A DNA stretch of 64,000 bases, taken from NCBI RefSeq assembly GCF_011320225.1, contig NZ_JAAOEN010000012.1:62001-126000 (forward strand), read 5' to 3'. This DNA is from Phytoactinopolyspora limicola. Its GTDB lineage: Bacteria > Actinomycetota > Actinomycetes > Jiangellales > Jiangellaceae. The translations under genes were made by a program, and so were the position numbers. Shown here piece by piece: positions 43,069 through 51,160 of this stretch; positions within the stretch are counted from its first letter, which is position 1, and every line of letters starts with the position of its first letter. The notes below the pieces were generated by a model. The model did not search any database. It saw only the letters and a program-made list of their open reading frames with translations, and was not told where the DNA came from.

Positions 43069-44481
43069 TCAGCCGACGGCGCCTTCCATCTGCAGCTCGA
43101 TCAGCCGGTTGAGCTCGAGTGCGTACTCCATGGGCAGCTCGCGGGCGATCGGCTCGATGAAGCCCCGCACGATCATGGCCATCGCCTCGTCTTCGGGCAC
43201 ACCCCGGCTCATCAGGTAGAACAGCTGGTCCTCGCTGACCTTCGAGACGGTGGCCTCGTGCCCCATCGAGACGTCGTCGTTGCGGATGTCGACGTAGGGA
43301 TACGTGTCCGACCGGGACACGGTGTCGACCAGCAGCGCGTCACACAGCACCGTGCTGGCGCTGGAGGTGGCGCGCGGCATGACCTGGACCAGCCCCCGGT
43401 ACGACGTGCGCCCGCCGCCCCGCGCCACCGACTTGGAGACGATGGAGCTGGAGGTGTGCGGCGCCAGGTGCACCATCTTGGCGCCGGAGTCTTGATGCTG
43501 GCCCTCGCCGGCGAACGCCAGCGACAACGTCTCACCCTTGGCGTGCTCCCCCATCAGGTAGATGGCCGGGTACTTCATGGTGATCTTGGAGCCGATGTTG
43601 CCATCGACCCACTCCATGGTGGCGCCCTCGGCGGCGGTGGCCCGCTTGGTCACGAGGTTGTACACGTTGTTGGACCAGTTCTGGATGGTGGTGTAGCGAG
43701 CCCGGGCGCCCTTCTTGACGACGATCTCGACGACGGCGCTGTGCAGCGAGTCCGACGAGTAGATCGGCGCGGTACAGCCCTCGACGTAGTGCACGTAGGC
43801 GTCTTCGTCGACGATGATCAGCGTGCGCTCGAACTGGCCCATGTTCTCGGTGTTGATCCGGAAGTAGGCCTGGAGCGGGATCTCCACGTGCACACCTTTC
43901 GGCACGTAGATGAAGCTCCCGCCGGACCAGACGGCCGTGTTCAGCGCCGAGAACTTGTTGTCGCCGGCCGGGATGACCGAGGCGAAGTACTCCTTGAACA
44001 GCTCCGGGTGCTCGCGCAGCGCGGTGTCGGTGTCGAGGAAGATGACACCCTGCTTCTCCAGGTCTTCCTGGATCTGGTGGTACACGACCTCGGACTCGTA
44101 CTGCGCCGCCACACCGGACACCAGACGCTGCTTTTCCGCCTCCGGGATGCCGAGCTTGTCGTAGGTGTTCTTGATGTCGGCCGGGAGATCCTCCCACGAC
44201 TCGGCCTGCTTCTCCGTCGACCGGACGAAGTACTTGATGTTGTCGAAGTCGATGGTGGAGAGATCGGCACCCCAGGTGGGCATCGGCTTCTTCTCGAACA
44301 GCCGCAGCGCCTTGAGCCGGATATCCAGCATCCACTGTGGTTCGTTCTTCAGAGCGGAAATCTCCCGGACGACGTCCTCACTCAGACCGCGCTTCGCGAT
44401 CGCTCCGGCGGCGTCCGAGTCGGCCCAGCCGTACTCATACCGGCCGAGGCCCTCCAGCTCTGGGTGAGCGGTGGTGGTCAT
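43069..44481 (-). CDS. sufB: SufB scaffold subunit
   Basis: A 470-residue SufB, the subunit on which the Fe-S cluster is built. Landmarks include [46 protein letters not shown], the cysteine in [12 protein letters not shown] (a candidate cluster ligand), [16 protein letters not shown] and [21 protein letters not shown]. No intein interrupts it, in contrast to some mycobacterial SufB proteins. ATG 44481 has GAGAGGA upstream and lies one base after the sufR stop. Confidence 0.96.
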   Translation of the reverse strand: MTTTAHPELEGLGRYEYGWADSDAAGAIAKRGLSEDVVREISALKNEPQWMLDIRLKALRLFEKKPMPTWGADLSTIDFDNIKYFVRSTEKQAESWEDLPADIKNTYDKLGIPEAEKQRLVSGVAAQYESEVVYHQIQEDLEKQGVIFLDTDTALREHPELFKEYFASVIPAGDNKFSALNTAVWSGGSFIYVPKGVHVEIPLQAYFRINTENMGQFERTLIIVDEDAYVHYVEGCTAPIYSSDSLHSAVVEIVVKKGARARYTTIQNWSNNVYNLVTKRATAAEGATMEWVDGNIGSKITMKYPAIYLMGEHAKGETLSLAFAGEGQHQDSGAKMVHLAPHTSSSIVSKSVARGGGRTSYRGLVQVMPRATSSASTVLCDALLVDTVSRSDTYPYVDIRNDDVSMGHEATVSKVSEDQLFYLMSRGVPEDEAMAMIVRGFIEPIARELPMEYALELNRLIELQMEGAVG

Positions 44482-44482
44482 A

Positions 44483-45220
44483 TCAAGAGATCCTCTCCGC
44501 AGGGTCTTCCGTATGCTGCCCCGTGACTTCGATGCCGCGAGGTACGTGCGTGGTGCAGACGCCGTCGCCGTGAGCGATCGTGGCGATGCGCTGAACATGG
44601 GTATTGAGCAGCCGGGCGAAGACCTCGGTTTCGGCCTCACACAGCTGCGGGAACTGCTCGGCGACGTGTGCCACCGGGCAGTGGTGCTGGCATAGCTGCT
44701 CACCGTCGGTGACCGGCGACTCCGCGGCGGACGCCGCGTATCCGTCGGCACTGAGCGCCGCGGCCAGCACGGCGGTGCGCTCCTCCGGCCGGGCAGCGTC
44801 GATCAGCGGACGATACCGGGACTCCAGATCGGCCACCCGATGCCGGGCGAACTCGGCGACCAGCCCTTCACCTCCGGTGTCGGCCAGAAAACGCAGGGCG
44901 TGAACCGCGAGGTCGTCATACGCCTGCTCGAATTCGTCCCGGCCAGCGTCGGTCAGCACGAACACCTTGGCCGGCCGGCCCCGTCCACGCTGCCCATAGA
45001 CACGTTCCTGCCGGCCCTCGATCATGCCGTCAGCCAGCAGAGCGTCCAGGTGCCGGCGCACCGCGGCCGGAGTGAGCCCGAGCTGCTCCCCCAGGGCCAC
45101 GGCCGTCGATGGGCCGTTCTCGAGAATGGCCCGCGCTACCCGTTCCCGGGTACGTTCGTGCGACTCCGCGGCCACGGGGCTAGGCTCCGCGGTCGCTAAC
45201 GCCGTACGAATGTTTTTCAC
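44483..45220 (-). CDS. sufR: SufR-like Fe-S-sensing transcriptional regulator
   Basis: A DNA-binding repressor of the SUF operon, about 245 residues from GTG 45220. The winged helix spans [20 protein letters not shown] and [15 protein letters not shown] with [16 protein letters not shown] as the wing. C-terminal cysteines [17 protein letters not shown] and GVCTTH would bind a cluster. An ATG at 45274 gives 263 residues. I prefer the GTG because the intervening DNA holds an 18-bp palindrome (45247-45264) that suits an operator and codes for residues unlike the family. It is first in the sufR-B-D-C-S-U-T operon. Confidence 0.88.
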   Translation of the reverse strand: MKNIRTALATAEPSPVAAESHERTRERVARAILENGPSTAVALGEQLGLTPAAVRRHLDALLADGMIEGRQERVYGQRGRGRPAKVFVLTDAGRDEFEQAYDDLAVHALRFLADTGGEGLVAEFARHRVADLESRYRPLIDAARPEERTAVLAAALSADGYAASAAESPVTDGEQLCQHHCPVAHVAEQFPQLCEAETEVFARLLNTHVQRIATIAHGDGVCTTHVPRGIEVTGQHTEDPAERIS

Positions 45221-45246
45221 AACACCATCGTGCTCTTTTTCCGAGC

Positions 45247-45264
45247 CCGACACAAATCTGTCGG
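45247..45264. promoter_or_regulatory. sufR: Candidate SufR operator
   Basis: CCGACA-CAAATC-TGTCGG is a perfect 6-bp inverted repeat with a 6-base spacer, 27 bases upstream of the GTG start of sufR. A dimeric winged-helix repressor such as SufR would bind a site of this form and control its own operon. This is a prediction by position and symmetry only. Confidence 0.45.
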
Positions 45265-45379
45265 CCTTCCCCATCCAGTGGCGTCAGTCACGCAGGCCAG
45301 CCTCACTTAACTTATCCACGAATAGCGACCGACCGCCCCCATGCGCACCGGCCGGGTTGAGCGCCCACCCTCCCCTGTT

Positions 45380-45556
45380 GTGCACCTGATCTCCGTTTTG
45401 ACACCTGATCGCTTTCACCGGGGTGATCAGGTGCGGGCGACGACGCGTTGTGGCAGGTGGCGGCACCGAGGTGTACATCTGATCGCGTCCCGAGATGTGG
45501 ACGCGCAATGATCAGATGCAGTATCGGCGCCTGCCAGTGCGTTGGCACATCTGATC
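45380..45556. repeat. Dispersed hairpin element, copy D
   Basis: The 734-base gap between sufR and the next gene holds no convincing gene; this element occupies part of it. The left end starts GTGCACCTGATCTCCGTTTT and continues GACACCTGATC, as in copies A and C. Hairpin units lie at 45425-45484 (60 nt) and 45510-45556 (47 nt). The 25-nt linker 45485-45509 is nearly identical to the one in copy A, and the first unit shares GCGGGCGACGACG with copy C. No right terminal repeat is seen; the sequence after 45556 instead resembles that after the first unit of copy A. Confidence 0.82.
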
Positions 45557-45580
45557 GTCGACATCCCGGTGTCGATCTGT

Positions 45581-45818
45581 ACCGTTCCCCGACGTTACGA
45601 CGTCGACTCGCACCGTTCCGCACCGTTCCCCGACGTTACGACGTCGACCTGTACCGTTCCGCCGTCGTTCCGCGTCGAACTTGGCCGAGCGTCCGTTGTA
45701 TGGCGCGACGCTGGCGCACTACCAGTGCACGTCGTGCGTTAGCGTCGCGCTTTCGCCGCCGTATGTCCGTTTCGGCGCAACGCTGGCGTACAACGACAGC
45801 TCATCGTGCGCCAGCGTT
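45581..45818. repeat. 27-bp direct repeats followed by two similar hairpins
   Basis: A 27-base sequence beginning ACCGTTCCCCGACGTTACG occurs at 45581-45607 and again at 45622-45648. Two hairpins with shared sequence follow. The first pairs 45703-45719 with 45734-45750 (17 bp, two mismatches). The second pairs 45779-45791 with 45806-45818 (13 bp, one mismatch). Both arms contain ACGCTGGCG. The remainder up to 45954 shows nothing recognisable apart from the upstream region of the next gene. Confidence 0.75.
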
Positions 45819-45954
45819 GCCCGACACGCCGACCGCACGGGTGCTTCACCCCGTATTCGGACCGCTAGACCCCGGGATGCCGGGCTAAATCGCCGAATCC
45901 GCGCGACCCTCGCGAATGTAGTCCCGGTGTAGCACCACCTGAAACACTGCCCAC

Positions 45955-46653
45955 ATGGAGAGCATTGTCGCCCTAGTTATCGTCGGGAGCTTGGTGATCG
46001 GACTGGCGATCTTTGCCATTCACCATCACAACGAAACAAAACGGCGAGAGGCTCTGCAGAACGCCGCCAACGCCCACGGCTGGCAATGGACCGATCGGGA
46101 CGACTCCTACGCCTCGAGATGGGACGGTCCGCCATTCCGCGGCCATAAGCGCCGGGCTCGGGCCCGCAACGTGCTGACCGGCACCCACGACGGGCGGGAC
46201 TTCGTCGCCTTCGAGTACTCGTACACCACAACCACCAGCACTGGGCAGACCACCAGCACCACCACCCATTACTACTCCACCTGGGTCATCTATCTGCCGG
46301 CCTCGGTGCCGTCCATCTCGCTGGGTGCGGAGGGAATCCTCGGCGGCCGGGTGGCGAAGGCCTTCGGCTTCAATCGCCTGGACATCGGCGACCCAGACTT
46401 CGACGGCCGGTTCAAGGTGACCTGCGACGTACCGGAGTTCGGCCGCCGCATCCTCAATCCAGCCTTGGTGGACCTGATGATGCGGGGCGAGGTGTGGGCG
46501 TGGCGGTTCGACGGCGACGTCATGATTTCCTACCGCAAGGGCCGCCTCGACCCCACCGACGTCATCCCCCGCCTCGACGCGATGAGCCGCGTCCTCGAAC
46601 ACGTACCGCACGAACTCTGGGACCAGTACGGCCGACCCGCCACCCAGCTTTGA
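45955..46653 (+). CDS. Membrane-anchored hypothetical protein
   Basis: A 232-residue protein I do not recognise by function. An N-terminal transmembrane helix (about 4-23, IVALVIVGSLVIGLAIFAI) is followed by a basic HHHNETKRRE segment, placing the rest probably in the cytoplasm. The soluble domain is beta-rich with a threonine-rich stretch (YSYTTTTSTGQTTSTTTHYY, about 89-108) and ends DVIPRLDAMSRVLEHVPHEL. Similar one-helix proteins with a DUF3137-like domain occur in actinobacteria. It precedes the ABC exporter by 43 bases on the same strand and may be cotranscribed. Confidence 0.7.
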   Translation: MESIVALVIVGSLVIGLAIFAIHHHNETKRREALQNAANAHGWQWTDRDDSYASRWDGPPFRGHKRRARARNVLTGTHDGRDFVAFEYSYTTTTSTGQTTSTTTHYYSTWVIYLPASVPSISLGAEGILGGRVAKAFGFNRLDIGDPDFDGRFKVTCDVPEFGRRILNPALVDLMMRGEVWAWRFDGDVMISYRKGRLDPTDVIPRLDAMSRVLEHVPHELWDQYGRPATQL

Positions 46654-46696
46654 CCCGCACTGCCGCCGCTCGTGCTCACATGTCAGACTCACTGGC

Positions 46697-47626
46697 GTGA
46701 GCTCCTCCCCCGCCGTCGAGATCCACGACCTGGTCAAACGTTACGGGCCGGCCACCGCCGTCGACGGGCTCACCCTCACCATCACCGCGGGCGCCATCAC
46801 CTCGGTACTCGGGCCGAACGGCGCCGGCAAAACCACCGCGGTGGAGTGCTGCGAGGGCCTGCGTATCCCCGACGCCGGCACGGTGCGGGTGCTCGGGTTG
46901 GATCCCCGGCGCGACGGCGGCCGGCTGCGGCCCCGCATCGGCGTCATGCTCCAGGAGGGCGCCGGGCTCTACCCCGGCGCCCGGCCCGTCGAGCTGATCG
47001 CCCACCTGGCTCAGCTGCACGCGCACCCGCTCGACCCCGACGTCCTAGCCGACCGGCTCGATTTGCACGAAACCGGCCGGACCCCGATCCGGCGGCTGTC
47101 CGGTGGCCAACGCCAGCGGGTCGCGCTCGCCGCCGCGCTGGTTGGCCGCCCGGAGCTGGTGTTCCTCGACGAACCCACCGCGGGGGTCGATCCACACATG
47201 CGCCGTTCGATCTGGGCACTCCTGGAGGAGCTACGCGCCGACGGTGTCACGATCGTGCTCACCACCCACCTGATCGACGAGGCCGAACGGCTGTCCGATC
47301 AGGTGGCGATCGTCGACGACGGGCGGCTGGTCGCCGCGGGCAGCCCGACGGAGCTCACCGCGGGGCAGGATTCCACCGTCCAGTTCACTGGTCCACCCCG
47401 GATGGATCTCACCGGTCTGCGCACGGCGTTGCCCTCCGACGCCCGGGTGGAAGAGACCGCACCTGGCCGCTACCGCGTCACAGCTACCGTCGATCCACAG
47501 CTGCTGGCCACCATCACCTCGTGGTGCGCCACCTACGACGTCATGCCGGACGGGCTGACCGTGGGCCGTGGTTCACTCGAAGACGTCTTCATCGACGTCA
47601 CCGGGCGGAAGCCGGTCACGTCATGA
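46697..47626 (+). CDS. ABC exporter ATP-binding protein
   Basis: A 309-residue ABC ATPase of the DrrA/CcmA type. Walker A is LGPNGAGKTTAVEC (about 38-51), the signature is RRLSGGQRQRVALA (about 133-146), Walker B is LVFLDEPTAGVDP (about 155-167) and the switch His is in LTTHLIDEAE. The C-terminal 80 residues form a regulatory extension. GTG 46697 starts the protein. It overlaps the permease gene by 4 bases. In actinobacteria this pair typically lies between the SUF regulator and ctaA, as here; its substrate is unknown. Confidence 0.93.
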   Translation: MSSSPAVEIHDLVKRYGPATAVDGLTLTITAGAITSVLGPNGAGKTTAVECCEGLRIPDAGTVRVLGLDPRRDGGRLRPRIGVMLQEGAGLYPGARPVELIAHLAQLHAHPLDPDVLADRLDLHETGRTPIRRLSGGQRQRVALAAALVGRPELVFLDEPTAGVDPHMRRSIWALLEELRADGVTIVLTTHLIDEAERLSDQVAIVDDGRLVAAGSPTELTAGQDSTVQFTGPPRMDLTGLRTALPSDARVEETAPGRYRVTATVDPQLLATITSWCATYDVMPDGLTVGRGSLEDVFIDVTGRKPVTS

Positions 47627-48444
47627 CCCGCGATCAGCCCCCCGCTTCGTCCCCGACCGGCGACCAGTCCTCCGCTTCGTCTCCGACCGGCTACCGTCCC
47701 GCGCCGGGCGCCGCCCCGCTGCCACACATGCTGGTCGCACAGGTGGCCTTCGAGGTCCGGCTGCTCCTGCGCAATGGTGAGCAGTTGCTGCTGACCGCCA
47801 TCATCCCGGTGGTGTTGCTGGCCCTGTTCGCCGGCATCGACGTCTTCGACACCGGTGGTTATGAGCGCATCGACTTCCTCGTGCCCGGGATCCTTGCCCT
47901 GGCGGTGATGTCCACGGCCTTCACCTCACTGGCCATCGCTACCGGATACGAACGCCGCTACGGAGTGCTGCGCCGGTTGGCCGTGTCGCCACTGCCCCGC
48001 TGGGCGCTCTTGCTGGCCAAGGCGTTGACCGTGCTGGCTGTCGAGATGGTGCAGGTGGTGCTGGTCGGCGGGTTGGGGGTGGCGCTGGGGTGGCGGCCCA
48101 GTGGGTCGGCGGTGGCGGCCGTCGTGATCATCATCGCCGGCACCTTCGCTTTCGCCGCCCTCGGCCTGCTGATGGCGGGCACGCTGCGCGCGGAGGTCAC
48201 ACTGGCTGCGGCCAACCTCGTCTACCTCCTGCTCCTGGTCTTGGGTGGCATCGTCATCCCACTCGACCAGTTCCCCGACACTCTGCAGCCGGTGCTGGCG
48301 GCTACCCCGGCCGGTGCACTCGCCGATGGTCTACGTACCGTCCTCGCCGACGGCGCCGCCTTGCCGTGGGACCGGGTGGGCGTCCTGGCCGCCTGGGCCG
48401 TCGCGGGTTTCGCCGCAGCCGCCCGCTGGTTCCGCTGGGACTAA
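47623..48444 (+). CDS. ABC-2 type exporter permease
   Basis: A 273-residue ABC-2 membrane protein with about six helices: LLLTAIIPVVLLALFAGI, FLVPGILALAVMSTAFTSLA, a segment near VVLVGGLGVALG, AAVVIIIAGTFAFAALGLLM, ANLVYLLLLVLGGIVIP and the last near VLAAWAVAGFAAAA. Charged RRYGVLRRLAVSPLPR matches the coupling region seen in the family. The first 25 residues are a Pro/Ser-rich extension encoded by two 30-bp tandem repeats (47631-47690). It overlaps the ATPase gene and is followed at once by a 60-bp palindrome. Confidence 0.92.
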   Translation: MTRDQPPASSPTGDQSSASSPTGYRPAPGAAPLPHMLVAQVAFEVRLLLRNGEQLLLTAIIPVVLLALFAGIDVFDTGGYERIDFLVPGILALAVMSTAFTSLAIATGYERRYGVLRRLAVSPLPRWALLLAKALTVLAVEMVQVVLVGGLGVALGWRPSGSAVAAVVIIIAGTFAFAALGLLMAGTLRAEVTLAAANLVYLLLLVLGGIVIPLDQFPDTLQPVLAATPAGALADGLRTVLADGAALPWDRVGVLAAWAVAGFAAAARWFRWD

Positions 48445-48504
48445 CCCGATGATCATTGGCACTTGACTACCGGATCCGGTAGTCAAGTGCCAATGATCAT
48501 CGGG
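48445..48504. terminator. 60-bp perfect palindrome after the ABC exporter
   Basis: Bases 48445-48474 are the exact reverse complement of 48475-48504, with no spacer; the centre is GGATCC. The outer arm begins CCCGATGATCATTGGCACTT. It starts on the base after the permease TAA and ends 20 bases before ctaA. It would fold into a very stable hairpin in RNA, or a cruciform in DNA. A terminator or attenuator before ctaA is likely; no U-tract follows. Confidence 0.7.
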
Positions 48505-48524
48505 GTGGGACGTACCATGACACG

Positions 48525-49496
48525 GTGACGACGACGCAGAACCGGTCGGCGCCGCCATCCAGCCGTGCTCGCGGCTTTGGCCGGCTGCCGCTCGTGTCCG
48601 AACCCACACTGCGCAAGCTGGCCTACGCCTCGCTGATCACCCAGGCTGGCATCATCGTCACCGGCGGCGCGGTACGCCTCACCGACTCCGGCCTTGGCTG
48701 CCCGGAGTGGCCGCGGTGCACCGACGAATCGTGGACCGCCACCCAGGAAATGGGGATCCACGGGGTCGTCGAATTCGGCAACCGACTGCTCACATTCGTC
48801 CTCGGCTTCGTCGCCCTCGCCATGCTCCTGGCCGTGGTCCGCACGCTCTCCTCCGGCCGGCCCCGGCGCGACCTGCTCGTCCCGTCGATCTTCCTGCTCT
48901 GCGTCATCCCCGCCCAAGCCGTCATCGGCGGGATCACCGTCTGGACCGGCCTCAACCCATGGGTGGTGATGTTCCACTTCCTGGTCTCGGCAGTGCTCGT
49001 GGGTGTCGCCACCGTGCTGGTCCGGCGGGCGCAACGGCCCGCGCTGTACGTGCCGGAGCGGATCGGGATTCCCTGGCTGGAGCGGCTAGCGCTCATCACA
49101 CTCGGGGCAACGGCCGTAGCCGTCTACATGGGCACTATCGTCACCGCCAGCGGCCCACACGCGGGTGACCCCGACGCCCCACGCACCGGATTCGACCTCG
49201 GCCTCGTCACCGGCTTCCACGCCCATGCCGCGGCGATCGTCCTTGGTCTGGCCATCGGACTGTACGCGGCGGCCCGCGTCGCCGGAGCGCCGGGCCGAAC
49301 CGCCCGAGCAGCAGCCGTGCTGCTGGCCGTGCTCTTCGCGCAGGGACTCATCGGCGCCGTGCAGTACCGGCTCGAACTCCCTGAACTGCTGGTCGGCCTG
49401 CACCTCGCCGGCGCCGCCGCGATGGTGTTCGCCGCCGTCGACGTCTGGTACTCGACCCGCTGGCGGCCAGCCAACGCCTCACACTCCCCGGCCTGA
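48525..49496 (+). CDS. ctaA: Heme A synthase CtaA
   Basis: A 323-residue integral membrane protein with eight predicted helices that oxidises heme O to heme A for cytochrome c oxidase. Helix 1 ends in GGAVRLTDSGLGCPEWPRC with the paired cysteines C59 and C65. The catalytic Glu (E83) lies in HGVVEFGNRLL. Conserved heme-ligating histidines follow in MFHFLVSA, GFHAHAAA and LVGLHLAG. GTG 48525 is the start. The partner ctaB lies 5 kb away on the other strand. Confidence 0.94.
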   Translation: MTTTQNRSAPPSSRARGFGRLPLVSEPTLRKLAYASLITQAGIIVTGGAVRLTDSGLGCPEWPRCTDESWTATQEMGIHGVVEFGNRLLTFVLGFVALAMLLAVVRTLSSGRPRRDLLVPSIFLLCVIPAQAVIGGITVWTGLNPWVVMFHFLVSAVLVGVATVLVRRAQRPALYVPERIGIPWLERLALITLGATAVAVYMGTIVTASGPHAGDPDAPRTGFDLGLVTGFHAHAAAIVLGLAIGLYAAARVAGAPGRTARAAAVLLAVLFAQGLIGAVQYRLELPELLVGLHLAGAAAMVFAAVDVWYSTRWRPANASHSPA

Positions 49497-49586
49497 CAGT
49501 TTCAGGCCAGCGCGCCTGGGTAGTAGGTGATCACAGGTTCCGTCGCCGGCGGAACGTGTGACATCCGACAGGACGGAGGCATCGAC

Positions 49587-49808
49587 ATGGGACTCGGCCT
49601 CGGCATTTTCCTCATTGCGGTCGGCCTGATCTTGTCCCTGGGCGTGCGCGATCAACTCGCCGACTTCGATCTCAGCGTCATCGGCTGGATCCTCACGGGC
49701 GTCGGTGCGCTCGGCGTCATCTTGACCATGATTCTCAGCGCGTCGAGGCGCCGGACTCGCCGGGAGGTCATCGATCGGCCCGACGACATCGACGACCCGC
49801 TGCGTTAG
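49587..49808 (+). CDS. Small two-helix membrane protein (DUF6458-like)
   Basis: A 73-residue protein with two transmembrane helices: GLGLGIFLIAVGLILSLGV (about 2-20) and VIGWILTGVGALGVILTMIL (about 31-50), then a basic-acidic tail RRRTRREVIDRPDDIDDP. This matches a widespread actinobacterial family (DUF6458) with no known function. ATG 49587 has GGAGG 8 bases upstream. It stands alone, 90 bases after ctaA. Confidence 0.85.
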   Translation: MGLGLGIFLIAVGLILSLGVRDQLADFDLSVIGWILTGVGALGVILTMILSASRRRTRREVIDRPDDIDDPLR

Positions 49809-49818
49809 AGTTCCGCCG

Positions 49819-50613
49819 CTAGTCGAACAGCCGTCCTTCGGCCACCCGGGCGACGGACGTGGGTGTACCGAGTTCGGTGCGGTCGGCCGGATGGTCGAGG
49901 TAATACCGCAGCACCTGATAAGCAACCACCGGGTCGAGCGCCAGTCGACGATCCGGCACGGCGAACGCGGTCGACCCGCGCAACCGGCGGGCCGTCCGCG
50001 CCGCCCCGGCGGACTCGGACGGCCGCAGCACCGCCGCCACGTCACGCACGTCGACGCTGAACCAGTTCTGCCACGGCCGGGGCATCAGTGGGTTTATCCC
50101 ATACCTGATGGTGTAGGTACGCAGCTCCGTGATCTCATCCCACGGCACCCCCAGCCGATCCAGGCCAGCGTCGAACACCACCCTCGACGGCGTGAGCCGC
50201 AACCCCGGCACGGCGTCCCGCCGCTGTTTCAACGTGGCCAGACCGCCGAGAACGAACACGGCACCGACACCGCCAAGAACGAGCAGGCCCACAATCCCCG
50301 CCCAGAGCCCGTCCACCACCGCCACTATGCCGATGACGACGGCCAGCGCGATGAACACCGCTCCCAGGGCCAGGAACCCGATACCCCGCCAGCGCGGCGT
50401 CGGGTGCATCGGCAACAGCAGCCCCGGCTCGCGATACGCGTCGATGTCGACGTCGACCACGCGGACCCCGGCGTGGCCGGCGGCCGCGTAGGCGCGGGCC
50501 CGACGATCCGTTCGCCGCCAACCGGTAGGCCACACCCAGGCGCCGCCCGACTCGCGCCGCAGGTTGGTCCGCGGGTCTGCCGCGTTGGACTCCTGGTCAT
50601 CCACGGCGCACAT
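49819..50613 (-). CDS. Two-helix membrane protein with PH-like domain
   Basis: A 264-residue protein of unknown function. Residues about 74-93 (IGFLALGAVFIALAVVIGIV) and 96-118 (VVDGLWAGIVGLLVLGGVGAVFVL) are two membrane helices. The C-terminal part, with GLRLTPSRVVFDAGLDRLGVPWDEI, has the pattern of bacterial PH-like domains that start with a strand-rich LTP/DRVV element and a W-D/E-I turn. It is convergent with the small membrane protein gene (10 bases apart). The 50632 gene follows in the same direction upstream, so both may be cotranscribed. Confidence 0.75.
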   Translation of the reverse strand: MCAVDDQESNAADPRTNLRRESGGAWVWPTGWRRTDRRARAYAAAGHAGVRVVDVDIDAYREPGLLLPMHPTPRWRGIGFLALGAVFIALAVVIGIVAVVDGLWAGIVGLLVLGGVGAVFVLGGLATLKQRRDAVPGLRLTPSRVVFDAGLDRLGVPWDEITELRTYTIRYGINPLMPRPWQNWFSVDVRDVAAVLRPSESAGAARTARRLRGSTAFAVPDRRLALDPVVAYQVLRYYLDHPADRTELGTPTSVARVAEGRLFD

Positions 50614-50631
50614 CGTCGCACATGCTGCTTG

Positions 50632-51087
50632 TCAGTCGACCACCACTCGGGTCGCCGTCGACGTGTACCCTCCACCTGGCCACACCCAGCCGCCGGCCAG
50701 CGTTGAGCCGTCGGCGCTGAACTCACCCCGGAAGTACGCCGGAGAGCCCTTCTCCCCTCCCCAGATGGTGAGGGTGTCACCGCTGAGTTCGTACACGTAG
50801 TCGAGGGTGTCGCCGGTGTTGCTGTAGAACCTGGAGCGGATCTCCGCCTCCGGTTCCTCAGCCCCGAACGGTTTGATCCGGCCGATCACCTCGATTCCTT
50901 TGACGTGAACCCCCACCTTCGGCTGCGCGATATCGACGTCCTGCACGAGAAAATAGCCTCCATCGAGCCAGGAGAAGCTGATCTCTCCCTGCGCCTCGCC
51001 GGACACCCGCCACGTGCCCACCAGCCGGTCCAACGCACGCAGCTCAGCGTCGGGTCCGGTCTTGCTGGTGCTGTGTTCGGTTGCCAT
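50632..51087 (-). CDS. DUF1579-like cytosolic protein
   Basis: A 151-residue protein. The pattern LDRLVGTWRVSGEAQGEISFSWLDGGYFLVQDVD followed (in pieces) by GRIKPFG, SRFYSNTGDTLDYVYELSGDTLTIW and YFRGEFSADGSTLAGGW is that of DUF1579-like lipocalin-type barrels. They may bind a small ligand; function is unknown. ATG 51087 has AGGAGGACGTC upstream. It lies between the PH-like gene and the sigma factor on the same strand. Confidence 0.8.
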   Translation of the reverse strand: MATEHSTSKTGPDAELRALDRLVGTWRVSGEAQGEISFSWLDGGYFLVQDVDIAQPKVGVHVKGIEVIGRIKPFGAEEPEAEIRSRFYSNTGDTLDYVYELSGDTLTIWGGEKGSPAYFRGEFSADGSTLAGGWVWPGGGYTSTATRVVVD

Positions 51088-51160
51088 GACGTCCTCCTCT
51101 ACTAGCCGGTTGGTATCTGTCTGACGCCAGCCGGCCGCGAAAGGAATCGGTCCGCCGTAG

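Noticed and set aside
45221-45954. Short plus-strand frames between sufR and the next gene
   Set aside because: They translate repeat sequence, lack ribosome-binding sites and have no similarity to known proteins that I can see.
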